A stretch of DNA of 38,629 bases from Tritrichomonas foetus. Lineage: Eukaryota > Parabasalia > Tritrichomonadida > Tritrichomonadidae. Of this stretch, positions 18,938 through 28,343 are shown in pieces (the stretch's first letter is position 1; each line of letters opens with the position of its first letter). The notes beneath the pieces were generated by a model, which had not been told where the DNA came from, did not search any database, and worked only from the letters and a program-made list of their open reading frames with translations. The translations under genes and the position numbers were made by a program. The stretch covers positions 15,643-54,271 of the forward strand of contig MLAK01000850.1 in NCBI GenBank assembly GCA_001839685.1, given 5' to 3'.

Positions 18938-19735
18938 TAAATTCGCTGATTCAAATTTTGAAAAGTCTGTTCATCAAAAAGGTTTGAATGATATTGGTGA
19001 AATAAAGGTCAAAAAACTTTACCTCATTAATGGTGAAAATTTCGTGATTAAAGAACATTTATTGATAGACAAATGTCGATTTTTTATATATTAAAAGCGT
19101 CTAAATTTGACTTTCTAAGTCATAAATATTCTTTGTGAGAGGAGAAATTGTGAAAACCACAATTCGATTAATCACCAATGAATGACTAGTGAATAAAATA
19201 AAACAAAAACTCCCAAATTGAGTTGATAATGTGAAAAAATGAATATTTATCAGTTAAAAGTATTAATAATCTTAAAAATTTCTAAAATCATCTTTGATCG
19301 AGTCTGAAAAGAAGTTTCTTCAAACTTTTTGGAATAAAAAGTTCTCAGCAATTCAGAATTTATTCCTCTTCATTACAACCAAATCTGAAAAAGATTTCGC
19401 CTTTATTCAAATAATTATTCATGTTAATTTGAATTTTTGGCTTAACTTTTGGTCGAATTGGTGAGGTATATTTTGATTAACAAATTAAATTGCCTATTTG
19501 GGAAACTAACCAATTTTACAAATATTCATGATATTTTGTTCACTTCTTATTTCAGTATAAATATAGGATAAGTCTCTCAAACATGACAAGAAAGGAAATG
19601 GGAATCGGTTACAGTTTTGGAATGGATAAAAAAATTATCAAAAAAATAAAAATGAATAAAACAAAAAATCAATTCGATCAATATTTAATATTTAAATAAA
19701 TATAATAATTCATTTATTTGTTTAACACTGGTTCT
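18938..19735. other. intergenic spacer
   Basis: About 800 bases, A/T-rich, containing the upstream region of the 1338-residue gene and the 3' flank of the tail-anchored protein gene. No ORF, RNA or clear repeat found. Confidence 0.5.
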
Positions 19736-20104
19736 TCATGTGAACTTCGAGTAAGTCATTTCATTGTAAATATATCGTCCAACAATTGTCGCAATGAACA
19801 AAAGGATAAACATAACCACAAATAGTCGATCTTGCGACTTCATCCGTGCCAGTTTGTTCTGATAATTTTCTAAAGAGTTTGAATTGCAAATTAACTTTTC
19901 ATTTGTCTGTTCTTCGTCTTTCTTTTTCTGAGATTTTTGAGTGTTTTTCTTATTGTCACTTCCTTCTTGCTTGCTTGTTGATGCAGGTTTAATTTTTTTC
20001 GCATTTAAATTTTCTTTTTGTTCTTTCGCCTTTTCGTTTGCGGCATTATCGGCTTGTTTTCCTTTTTTCTCTGATTTTCGTGATGTTGGGGATTTTCCTG
20101 ACAT
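19736..20104 (-). CDS. small tail-anchored membrane protein
   Basis: 122 residues. Residues 1-75 are Lys/Glu/Asn/Gln-rich and very hydrophilic (SPTSRKSEKKGKQ, KNTQKSQKKKDEE). Residues about 76-95 form a short linker with NYQNKLARMKSQDR. A single membrane segment (LFVVMFILLFIATIVGRYIY, about 96-115) is followed by a seven-residue tail. With no signal peptide and one C-terminal anchor it should insert post-translationally into ER, hydrogenosome or another organelle membrane with its N-terminus in the cytosol. The basic residue after the segment does not decide the organelle. Family not recognised; Sec61beta-like and RAMP4-like proteins have a similar layout but no sequence match was seen. It is transcribed divergently from the RS protein gene. 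Confidence 0.8.
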   Translation of the reverse strand: MSGKSPTSRKSEKKGKQADNAANEKAKEQKENLNAKKIKPASTSKQEGSDNKKNTQKSQKKKDEEQTNEKLICNSNSLENYQNKLARMKSQDRLFVVMFILLFIATIVGRYIYNEMTYSKFT

Positions 20105-20186
20105 TCGTGAATGTGAGAAATAAATAAAAAATGAAAAGCTTAAACGGTCTCAGATCGGAATTTTCACATAACAAGTCATAGAGAAA
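20105..20186. promoter_or_regulatory. 82-nt divergent promoter with two initiator-like motifs
   Basis: Only 82 bases separate the two divergent start codons. On the minus strand TCACA (20112-20116) sits 7 nt before the tail-anchored ATG. On the plus strand TCATA (20176-20180) sits 6 nt before the RS-protein ATG. Both fit the trichomonad initiator, so this region probably drives both genes. Confidence 0.5.
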
Positions 20187-21115
20187 ATGACGAGTAACTT
20201 TACTTCCAATTCCGCTGCGATTTGTGTAAAGCAACTCGACCCAGAATGGAACGACATTTGGATCAGGAAAAAATTTGCCGAATTTGGAACGATTGTCAAT
20301 TTAGACGTGCCAATTCATCGAAATGGAAATCGAAAAGGAATAGCTTTTATTCAGTACTCCACAGCTGAAGAAGCTCGTGCAGCCATTACGAATTTAAGTA
20401 TTTTTTCATTCTAACTTCAGACAATAAAAAACTCGAGAATCGAACAATCGGAGTAGAATTTTTGTTTTCTTCGACAGCAACTCAAAAAAAGTATAGCGAC
20501 GATGAGGATGATATCAAAGAAGAGGAGGACAGCCATGAAAAGCCAGCATACATCAAATATCCAAGGCGCGATATTGGCAAAGGCGCATCCAGTATCCCCA
20601 GGCCCACCACCCCTCCAACACCGCCACCTTCGCCACCACCAGCGCCACCTCCAATCGAACTTTTGGTCGAAGAAGCAGCCCCGCCCAAACCGCCAACAGT
20701 TTCTGCCAATCCTGTAACCTCTCACACGAGCTCATACCAGCACAGCACGAGAGAATACGACAGAGATGAGAAAAGGTACAAGGATGATCGAAGCGACAAG
20801 CGCTACAGAGATGACGACAGATGGAAGCCCACAAGAGATCAAAATAGAGATCGTGACGAAAGAAGAGACAGAGAGAAAGATAAGGACAGGCATAGAGAGA
20901 GGGATGACCGTGATGAAAGAAGAGATAGAGATAGAAATCGCGATAGAGAGAGCTCTCATGAAAAAAAGAAAAAAGAGAGAAATGAAAAGGAAGAGAGGAA
21001 ATCTTCTCGAGATAAAGATAGAGAAAGAGACAGGCGTCATGAAAGAGATCGTGAAAAAGAAAGGTCGAGATCGCCATCCAGATATGTGAGATCTGATCGT
21101 CACCATCGCCACTGA
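20187..21115 (+). CDS. RRM plus RS-domain RNA-binding protein, two exons
   Basis: Exons 20187-20397 and 20421-21115 join to 301 residues. Removing the 23-nt intron turns the broken frame into NLNNKKLENRTIGVEF, completing an RRM. RNP2-like ICVKQL lies at about 11-16, RNP1-like KGIAFIQY at about 50-57, and the last strand is IGVEF. After the RRM come an acidic patch (DDEDDIKEEE), a proline-rich stretch (TPPTPPPSPPPAPPP) and a long RD/RE/RS-rich tail ending RSRSPSRYVRSDRHHRH. This layout is that of SR-type or U1-70K-like splicing factors acting on pre-mRNA in the nucleus; the exact orthologue is not assigned. GC content and codon use are higher than in the neighbours because of the Arg/Pro bias. 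Confidence 0.88.
20398..20420 (+). other. 23-nt intron in RS protein gene
   Basis: Begins GTATTT and ends TCTAACTTCAG, so the CTAAC branch motif sits five bases before the CAG acceptor, fused in the way known for trichomonad introns. Removing it joins AAT TTA A with AC AAT (N-L-N-N) and restores a complete RRM over the following 13 codons before the next Met. 23 nt is close to the lower limit known for spliceosomal introns. Confidence 0.85.
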
Positions 21116-21880
21116 GATGCGAATAAATTTGTGTTTTATTTCATATTAGATAAACTATATATATATATAACTTACTGTAATTTATAATTCATCGAAAAGT
21201 ATATATTATAAAAGCTTCAAGGAAACGATCAAATAAGAGAGAAAATTATGTTAATCACCAATTTATAATGATATATGTAATATAGAGTTTTAATTCGATC
21301 CTAATGATACGGATTGTCTTAATCNTTNNTTTNTTNTTTNTTTNTTTTCNTCNNTNANTTANTTNNTTTAAATTCGCAGCTGTGAGATAATCGTTTCTTT
21401 AGGTTCACATGCAAAGGTCTTGCAACAGGGAAAGTTTCGCCCAGATCGCTGCTGAGTACACTCCTTTCAATAAATCCGGAATATTTTCTGGATTAAAGAA
21501 AGCAGAGGAAAAAATGTATCCATCCACAAATAATTTAATAATCTAATGAATGATTATCTATTAGTTTTAATAAATAAATAAAAAACATCTAATTTAGTTG
21601 AATGTAGAAAAATATATATTAAAGAACGGGGTATGTTATTGACAGTGAAATAGAAAAGCATGAACTTCCAACTTTTTAATTGACTAAATGGTCACAGATT
21701 CTTTTAATCGATGAAATGCTATTTTTCATATTATATTATATATTTATATATCAATTATACATTATATTATTTATAACATAATATCTTAACAATAATCCTT
21801 TAAACCTAGTTTCTATTGAGAAATTTATGTTTTGAATATCAATACTTTTGAATTAAAAGTGACATTTATCGTATGATCAA
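21116..21880. other. intergenic with ambiguous T-rich tract
   Basis: A/T-rich. Bases 21325-21366 are a degenerate T/N tract (mostly TTTN), apparently a TTTA-like microsatellite that could not be called. A more G/C-rich patch at 21374-21480 holds the short ORF listed separately. No RNA gene could be identified there. Confidence 0.5.
21409..21546 (+). CDS. possible 45-residue small protein
   Basis: ATG at 21409, stop at 21544-21546. The peptide begins MQRSCNRESFAQIAAEYT and ends MYPSTNNLII, with a Lys/Glu amphipathic stretch in between. Local G+C is higher than the flanks, TTCAC precedes the ATG, and an in-frame TAG lies just upstream, so the start is fixed. No family recognised. It could also be part of a non-coding RNA or a decayed exon. 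Confidence 0.28.
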   Translation: MQRSCNRESFAQIAAEYTPFNKSGIFSGLKKAEEKMYPSTNNLII

Positions 21881-23595
21881 ATGTCCATTGAAACTGAAAC
21901 TCTTGATTACTCGCAAAAGCTTGAAATTTTGCGATCCAAAATGATACCATATATTGAGCTTCAGGAATTGCTTCTTAACATTGATGAATTTTCTATTGAT
22001 TCAACAATTGACTTCATTTATGAAAATCATTTAACAGATACAAAAACAACTTTAAACGAAGTACTTCAATCACTTAACATGGTTGTTCGTGCTCGACCAA
22101 ATTCACTTCAACATTATCTAGCAGTTTTCATGAACTTGAAAGATGAAATTAAACCATTGTTTACATCAAATGAACTTTGGAAGATTTTTGAAAATCATAG
22201 AAATGTTTTATTAACATTATATGAAGATAATTGCATTGATATTGAAACGATTAAAAAGAAATGTTATAAAGATCGTGAATACCTTCAATTTTTCTTTGTT
22301 GAAATTAAAGAAAATGATGTGAATTATTTCAATGAAAGAATTCGTTATTTAGGAATTGAAGATTGCTTCATCAATATCGATCCAATTGAATTTATGGAGA
22401 ATAGAAAAATTGGACATTGTGAGTGGGAAGTTGCCGATTTGATTCGAAGGGATGATTATGAAGAATTACAAGTTTACATGAGTCAAATGAATATTGATTA
22501 TGACACTCAAATTCATCCAACCGTCTTTGAATCAGACCAAGTGATTAATAGCCGATTTACTCCACTTCCAACATTGATTGAATATGCTGCATTTTTTTGT
22601 TCAATGAATACTTTTAAATATCTATGGATGAATATGTTATCAATGCCTGAAAATCTCCCAAAATATGCAATCGCCGGCGGAAGTTATGAAGCAATTCATT
22701 TGTGTGAAGAAAAGAAAAAGAAATTAAAATTTGATGAGGAATGCATCAGTACTGCAATTGAATATCATCATGAAGAAATTGTTGATTATTTACATGATTC
22801 TACTGGAATCGAATTCACTGTTTGGCTTCTTCAAAGAAGCATTAAGTGCTTCAATTTAGAAGCTACTTTTAAAATACTCGAAGCAAATTCTACACTTGCT
22901 GCAGCAAGAGATGTTTATGGAATGACAGCTTTGCATTTTGCTTGCGAATTTGGTCATTTGGAAATTGCTAAATTCTTAATTGAGCTACATAAAAGTGATA
23001 TTAATGCGAAAAATTGGAGAATTCGTAAAAAATTTTATTGGGTTTGGTTTTTTGTTTTATGACACACCATTGCACTTTGCTGCAGAAAATGGACACTTTG
23101 AAATTGTAGAATATATCCTCACTTATCCACGAGTTTTAATTCGAACAAAGAACAAAATTTTTTCTTGGTGTTTCATTCAGGTGTTTTTTATTTTGAATTA
23201 ATGAAACTGCTCTCCATTTAGCAGCTGAAAATGGGCATGTAAATGTGATTAAAATATTAATTGAATATCCCAATATAAATATCAATGAAAAAGATGTTGT
23301 TTTTATTATAAAAATATCGAGGAGTTTTTAAAAAATCATTTATAAATCACCACTTCACGCTGCATCACAAAATGGTCATTTAGAAACAGTAAAATTCCTT
23401 CTTAGCCTTGATCGAATAGAAGTGAACTTCAGAAGCAAAGAAATTTTTACTCGAATTTTCTGGAGTTAATTATTTTTATCTTAAAAAACACCTTTAGACA
23501 TGGCAGCCAACGAAGAAATCGCTCGAGTTATACAAGAGAAAATTGATATTGTTGGTGATCAGTGTATAGAAGAAGAAGAAAATGAGTTTTATTAA
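21881..23595 (+). CDS. DUF3447/ankyrin-repeat protein with interrupted C-terminal repeats
   Basis: The frame from 21881 is open to a TGA at 23060. Residues 1-260 match the N-terminal region usual in trichomonad ankyrin proteins (DUF3447 type, with LIEYAAFFCSMNTFKYL and YAIAGGSYEAIHLCE). The first full ankyrin repeat is GMTALHFACEFGHLEIAKFL. Four more repeat cores follow downstream (TPLHFAAENGH at 23064, TALHLAAENGH at 23206, SPLHAASQNGH at 23347, TPLDMAANEE at 23488), ending with EEEENEFY and a stop at 23593. They are separated by T-rich fillers that carry stops and, twice, frame changes. Without the fillers each repeat would be 34 residues, as in the ankyrin gene at 34357-36339. Either the fillers are removed from the RNA or the 3' part is decaying. 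Ankyrin proteins bind other proteins; partner unknown. Confidence 0.7.
23015..23487 (+). repeat. four filler segments at the same site of consecutive ankyrin repeats
   Basis: Fillers 23015-23063, 23154-23205, 23296-23346 and 23437-23487 are 49, 52, 51 and 51 nt. All lie between the repeat end (INAKN, IRTKN, INEKD or VNFRS) and the next (T/S)(P/A)L core, where only about 12 nt are expected. The excess is 37-40 nt. A GG dinucleotide lies 25-26 nt from the start of each filler. In the last three, GG(A/T)GTT lies exactly 26 nt before the T/S codon (23180, 23321, 23462). All read as hydrophobic peptide ending in a stop. No GTAYGT donor or CTAAC-AG acceptor is seen. Confidence 0.75.
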
Positions 23596-24211
23596 ATATA
23601 TTGTAGAACCCTATAAATATAAATAGATATAAAAGGCATAATATTTCCATGTGTGAAATTTTTTTTGATTCAAATTAGTTTAATTCAAATGAAAATTTGA
23701 TTTAATAACTAAAAATATCAAATTTCATTTAAGCACAGAAACATTTGAACAAGTGTACAAACTTCTGCTACTCTCGAATATAATAATATCATTTTCACAT
23801 AAAATCAGTAAAATTGTATTAAAGTTTAATAATATTAATCTTCATATTAAATGCTGTTGATATATTTTCTTTATAATGGGAAATACTGCCACTCGCCAAA
23901 ATGATTAAAAATATGAAGTGTTGTTCTGTTTTTCAGGTGGTAAATAAAATAAAATACACAAAAGTCCTATTTTGTTAAGAATAGATGAATTATTTCACTC
24001 GTTGACAAGGAAAATTTTTTTCAAATTTCTATCTCATCTGGAACACTTCATTCAAAAATCCACATCATTGAATGTCAAAAAAATATTTTAAATGCATATA
24101 TGGTCTTTTATTTTATTTTCCAATGAAATGTCTGTTCAAATTTCTATTAATCGAAATTGAATATTCTCATATTGAATATTATTGTATATATCGTCTCTAT
24201 CGTCTATAAAA
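23596..24211. other. intergenic spacer
   Basis: About 615 bases, A/T-rich, between two plus-strand genes. No ORF, repeat or RNA recognised. The upstream in-frame TTG at 24182 was not chosen as the start because the ATG at 24212 gives a clean signal peptide. Confidence 0.5.
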
Positions 24212-26119
24212 ATGATTCTTATTACCTTTCTTTCTCTTGCTGTTTCAACCGACTATAATATTATTCGCGGCAATTGTGAAGTACTCTTAGATAAGTACTT
24301 TTTCTCAATGATCGATTTCAAAGATATGGATTCAATACAATATCGACCAACGTCGTCAGAATTTGCCTATATTTTAAGGCTTTGTTCTGATGGCGCTACC
24401 ACAGACATCGATTATTTCGACGTTTTCTTAATTCAAATGTCTTCTAAAACCGGAAAATCTGTAAATGTAATCACTCAAAATTCATTCGATTATCGACCAC
24501 TTAATACAGCAAATATCTCAGAAGGATTCATTTACTATGCCGATAGTGAGCCTTTTGAGTCACCAAAGGACCAATCGATCAGAACATTAGATCTTGAAAT
24601 TCAAATTCGTTGCGATCCTTCAATCACCACTCTCGATATTCAAAACCTGATAGAATTTTCAGTCACCGATTCAATTTCAGCCGGAAAATTCATCGCCAAA
24701 TTTAATCATTCATTCGGCTGTCCAAAGGCCACCCATCCAACTCCAACACCAACGCCGGCATTTCAGGTTGATTGCGAGTACATCGACCGTCTTGACAGCG
24801 ATCCAAAGCGTGGAATTTGGGCAGATTTATCTTTCATGAACGATGGGCCCTACGGAATCAAAACTATTCAAAATGTTGCCGGAGTAAACCATTACTTGTA
24901 TTTCCAGCCGTGCGAAAGAATTCAATGCCCGCCGAATTTCATCTGCCCGACAAAAATTGAATACTCAAGTGCATGGCTTTGTAATGAAAGTCTTCATTGT
25001 GACTCGTTTGGCGTGTCTAATGAAGAGTATGACTTTAGGCCAATTGATAGTGACCTCACAAAAGGCATGGTCTTAAGGTTTGACGATAAGCAGCTTGATC
25101 GCTCATTTGAACTCACATTGACATGTCTTGAAGATTACCCGGATGGCCATATTAAATGGGACACAAAATCAGCCAGCATTTCGAGCTCCTCTGTGAAAGT
25201 TAGTGGAAAAACTAAAGAAGTCTGTTTGAAGCCAATTCCAACAACCACTCCACATCCACAAGCAAAATGCACCTTCGAAAACGAGCAAGGAAACTACAAA
25301 GTTTCAATTGATCTTGAAAAACTAAATAAAGGTCAAGGAACTGGTTGGACAGCTGATGTAAGCGTTATGGCTGGTCACGAAAGCTATCCACCATCAAAGC
25401 TTATTTACCAACCATGTGGTAGTGTGATTTGCCCGGCTGATGCATTTTGCAATGGAGATGAAGACGCTGAAATTTGGCTCTGTTTTGATAATGATGGAAC
25501 TCTGGAATGTGATGGATATGGACTCCTCAAGTACAATATGACACTTGAATTATTCGATGATGATGATCTTTCCGATGGTGTTCAAGCCAGTTACTTTGGT
25601 GATGGAAAGAGACGAGCTAATGTGATTTATCAATGTAATGAAAATCTGGCTGAAGGTTCTCTTGGACTTCCTGAATCTGTTAATCTTGATTATAGAACAT
25701 TGTCATTCTTCATTCAATCAAAGGATGTTTGTCCTAAACAAATTTCACCAACAACAACATCAACAACACAGACTAAAACTCTATCACCAACTTTAACAAA
25801 CACTATAACTCATACACAAACGCAAACACAAACTTTTACTAAGACAGCTCCACCAACATTGACAGCCACTGTGTCTCCAGAACCAGAACCTGAAAAAAGA
25901 AGTAATGCTGGTGGTGGTGCTTATTTCCTTTTAATCGTGTTTTGTGCGGCAATTTTATATGTTGTCATTGGAATTCTTTTTGAATTCGTTAAAAGTGGTG
26001 CTGTTGCTTTACCAAATGCTTCATTTTGGTCTGAGTTCTATCTTTGTGTTGAAGAAGCTATTCTTTTCATTGGATCATGTGGAAAGAAGAAGGGTGGTAC
26101 CCAGTATGACAAGATTTAA
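24212..26119 (+). CDS. MRH-domain type I membrane receptor (M6P-receptor/Atg27-like)
   Basis: 635 residues. Signal peptide MILITFLSLAVS (1-12). The lumenal part has three related Cys-containing modules. Modules 2 and 3 share the order YQPC/FQPC, then (V/I)(I/Q)CP, a Cys, (I/A)WLC and (L/F)xCDxYG/F, ending in a C after a run of beta strands, as in mannose-6-phosphate-receptor homology domains. A Thr/Pro mucin-like linker follows. The membrane segment is about 570-593 (AYFLLIVFCAAILYVVIGIL). The tail contains LPNASFWSEF, matching the PNxxFW element of CD-M6PR and Atg27 tails, and ends in YDKI, a YxxPhi-type sorting signal. Likely a Golgi-to-lysosome cargo receptor recycling via clathrin adaptors. 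Sugar-binding residues were not verified. Start chosen at the ATG that exposes the signal peptide. Confidence 0.8.
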   Translation: MILITFLSLAVSTDYNIIRGNCEVLLDKYFFSMIDFKDMDSIQYRPTSSEFAYILRLCSDGATTDIDYFDVFLIQMSSKTGKSVNVITQNSFDYRPLNTANISEGFIYYADSEPFESPKDQSIRTLDLEIQIRCDPSITTLDIQNLIEFSVTDSISAGKFIAKFNHSFGCPKATHPTPTPTPAFQVDCEYIDRLDSDPKRGIWADLSFMNDGPYGIKTIQNVAGVNHYLYFQPCERIQCPPNFICPTKIEYSSAWLCNESLHCDSFGVSNEEYDFRPIDSDLTKGMVLRFDDKQLDRSFELTLTCLEDYPDGHIKWDTKSASISSSSVKVSGKTKEVCLKPIPTTTPHPQAKCTFENEQGNYKVSIDLEKLNKGQGTGWTADVSVMAGHESYPPSKLIYQPCGSVICPADAFCNGDEDAEIWLCFDNDGTLECDGYGLLKYNMTLELFDDDDLSDGVQASYFGDGKRRANVIYQCNENLAEGSLGLPESVNLDYRTLSFFIQSKDVCPKQISPTTTSTTQTKTLSPTLTNTITHTQTQTQTFTKTAPPTLTATVSPEPEPEKRSNAGGGAYFLLIVFCAAILYVVIGILFEFVKSGAVALPNASFWSEFYLCVEEAILFIGSCGKKKGGTQYDKI

Positions 26120-26433
26120 GTCATATTTTTATATATATTTTCTTCATTTATTTATTTTATATTAGATTTCTAAAAAACTAACTATTAATAAAAAAAAAAA
26201 ACTTTATGGTATTTCTTTTTTATATTTGTGGTAAGCATAATAATCATAGAATCATTTTATTAGAATGCAAATTTTGCGAAAAATTTAGTCAGGTCTTCAT
26301 AAAAGTGGCTTTAAAACAAATAATTATAGAAGTGTAAATTACAAAGATACCCGCAATGGTATTGCTTTTTAACGAGAAAACTATTTTGTTTATATTTTTT
26401 TCCATTCTAGAAAATACCGCCAAAATTCGAACT
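26120..26433. other. convergent intergenic spacer
   Basis: About 310 bases between two convergent genes. It holds an A12 run (26190-26201) near the 3' end of the receptor gene. Nothing else seen. Confidence 0.5.
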
Positions 26434-28343
26434 TTACAACGACAAGGCAGATATTTCACTCAATGCTCTGCAAAGGTTGTCTCTTTCTTCTGGAGTTGCG
26501 TTTCTCAATTGCAAATGGAGAAGCAGGGATTCTTGAGATGTGAAAATCGCTTCGACTATTGCATAAGCATCATTTTCATTCTTTCCATAAATCATTAAAT
26601 CATTTGGATGGAAGAATATGAAACCACAATTGATGAGAATTTGTTCAACTGCATTCATTAAAACCCATAAAGATGTCATTACAGGTCCGAAATTTTCATC
26701 CACGTCAAAATCAACAATCCGCATGCCAGAAGTGAAAGTTGCCCAATCTGGACGTGATGCAAGTGAGAATCCTTCAGGTGAAGATATATCTTGGATAGGT
26801 CCTTTTGATCTATTTGGTAAATTTTGAACAGGAACATTAGCATTTAACACATTATTAAATTGATTATTATTAAATTGATTGTTCAATTGATCAATAGATG
26901 AATCAATTCCAGGATCGTAGTCATCAACTCTTAAGTGCCGAATTGCATGCTCCCATGGCAATTCTGTGATTTGAATATGTCTAGAAAGAAGCATTACAAA
27001 GATTTTAACTGGATTGGATTCATTTGACATCATTTCGTATTTGATTTCTTCTTGTTGAAGACCAATTTTGGTAAGTGAGTGAATCATATCGGCGCTCAAT
27101 ATGGATGGATCCATTGGTGCACAGAAATCAGGGAATGGAACTGGTTTAGGAACAACGTATGTAATTGGAAGGCCAAATCTGAAGGCAGGATGATTTTTGA
27201 TTTGTTCCATAGTGATTCTCTGGCTTGGATCAACTGTCATCATTCGTCCAATTAAGTCTTTGATATTTGGATGGAAATCAGGCATGGTGAAATGTCCTCT
27301 TTTCACTTTTGCAAGCAAATTTCTGATGGATGGATCGTCAAATGGTAAATATCCCTGTGAATTAGAAAAAAATGAAAGTTATGTTTATGTGTCATGATTT
27401 CCTGCAATCTTATTAATTCAACTGAATCTTTTATTCATTATATAAACACTTATACAAATATTCATTCCCGACATGATATGCATCTTTGATTAGCTTTAAC
27501 TATTCCTTATCATGATCAAAATTTCATAATAAAGATGCTAAATTTTACAACTAATTCAATTGTTAATCGATTGGTTATAATACAATTATATTCAAAACAT
27601 TGTAAGATCGTTGATTAGATGATAATCAACCATTTTAACAATACAAAAAATTCCGTTTGGAAACTCATGTTGAAAATAAAAATAAAACTTGCAGGAAACT
27701 CAAAAACATCAAAAACAAGGAAACATACAGCTAAAAGTGCAAAAAGAATCACACCAGCACTCCAAATATCCGCCGCACATCCATCGTAAGGATGGCCACG
27801 AATAACTTCAGGTGCCGCGTAATGTGGGGATCCACATGAAGTCTCGGCGATTTTTTCTTTCATCCATCGCGCAAAACCAAAATCGGCTATTTTGATGTGT
27901 CCATTGGCGTCTAAAAGAATGTTTTCGGGTTTCAAGTCTCGATGACATATTGAATGCGAATGAAGGTAGTCTAATCCGTATATAAGCTGTCTGAAGATGT
28001 CAATTGCAACATCTTCCCTCAAAGTTTGAGCTCTGACCAAATAATCAAACAATTCACCATTTTCTGCGTATTCCAAAATGAGATGTAAATGGCGAGGACC
28101 TTCGAGAACCTCTCTGAGTTTAAGAATATGCGGATGATCAAGTAGTTTCATCAAAGCTATTTCACGATGTATTTTGGCTTCGAGATTCGGCTTTTGTAAG
28201 AAATTTGATTTTTTGATAATCTTAATTGCAACAAAATCGCCTGTATGAAGGCTTTGGGCAAGCTTGACCTTTCCAGTGGTGCCTGTTCCGAGTGTTCGCA
28301 TAAGATTGTAATCGCCAATGCGCGTAGATGATGTAGATGCCAT
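26434..28343 (-). CDS. BRSK/AMPK-like CAMK serine/threonine kinase, two exons
   Basis: Exons 28343-27729 and 27354-26434 join in phase 0 to 511 residues. GTGTTGKVKLA glycine loop (19-29), Lys41, Glu61, HRDLKPEN (134-141), DFG (154-156), SCGSPHYAAPE (169-179) and [22 protein letters not shown] across the splice. SCGSPHYA and FDDxxIRxLLxKVKRG are typical of the SAD/BRSK and related AMPK-family kinases, which control polarity and metabolism. The activation Thr/Ser region ETSCGSP is present for upstream LKB1-type activation. A UBA-like segment (about 288-330) follows the domain as in that family. The last 90 residues resemble a KA1-like C-terminal fold (VDFDVDENFGPVMTSLW), a weaker call. Without splicing, the kinase loses its whole C-lobe end. 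Confidence 0.9.
27355..27728 (-). other. 374-nt intron in kinase gene
   Basis: On the minus strand the donor is GCT|GTATGT and the acceptor TCTAATTCACAG|GGA. Both match the trichomonad consensus (GTAYGT and ACTAACACACAG, 12 nt). Splicing joins LLA to GYLPFDD, the exact sequence expected in kinase subdomain IX/X. The unspliced frame runs into an unrelated hydrophobic peptide and a stop. Confidence 0.92.

Noticed and set aside
20417..21112. Long minus-strand and +2 frame ORFs over the RS gene
   Set aside because: Shadows of Arg/Asp/Pro-rich codons; the RRM-Pro-RS order in the chosen frame is coherent and these are not.
21374..21480. snRNA, SRP or RNase P RNA in the G/C-richer patch
   Set aside because: No U1, U2, U4-U6 signature sequences, no SRP helix 8 motif and no RNase P core could be recognised by eye.
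23015..23487. Ordinary GT-AG trichomonad introns in the ankyrin fillers
   Set aside because: No GTAYGT or GTATTT donor and no CTAAY-(C)AG acceptor at frame-restoring positions in any of the four fillers, unlike the two clear introns of this window.
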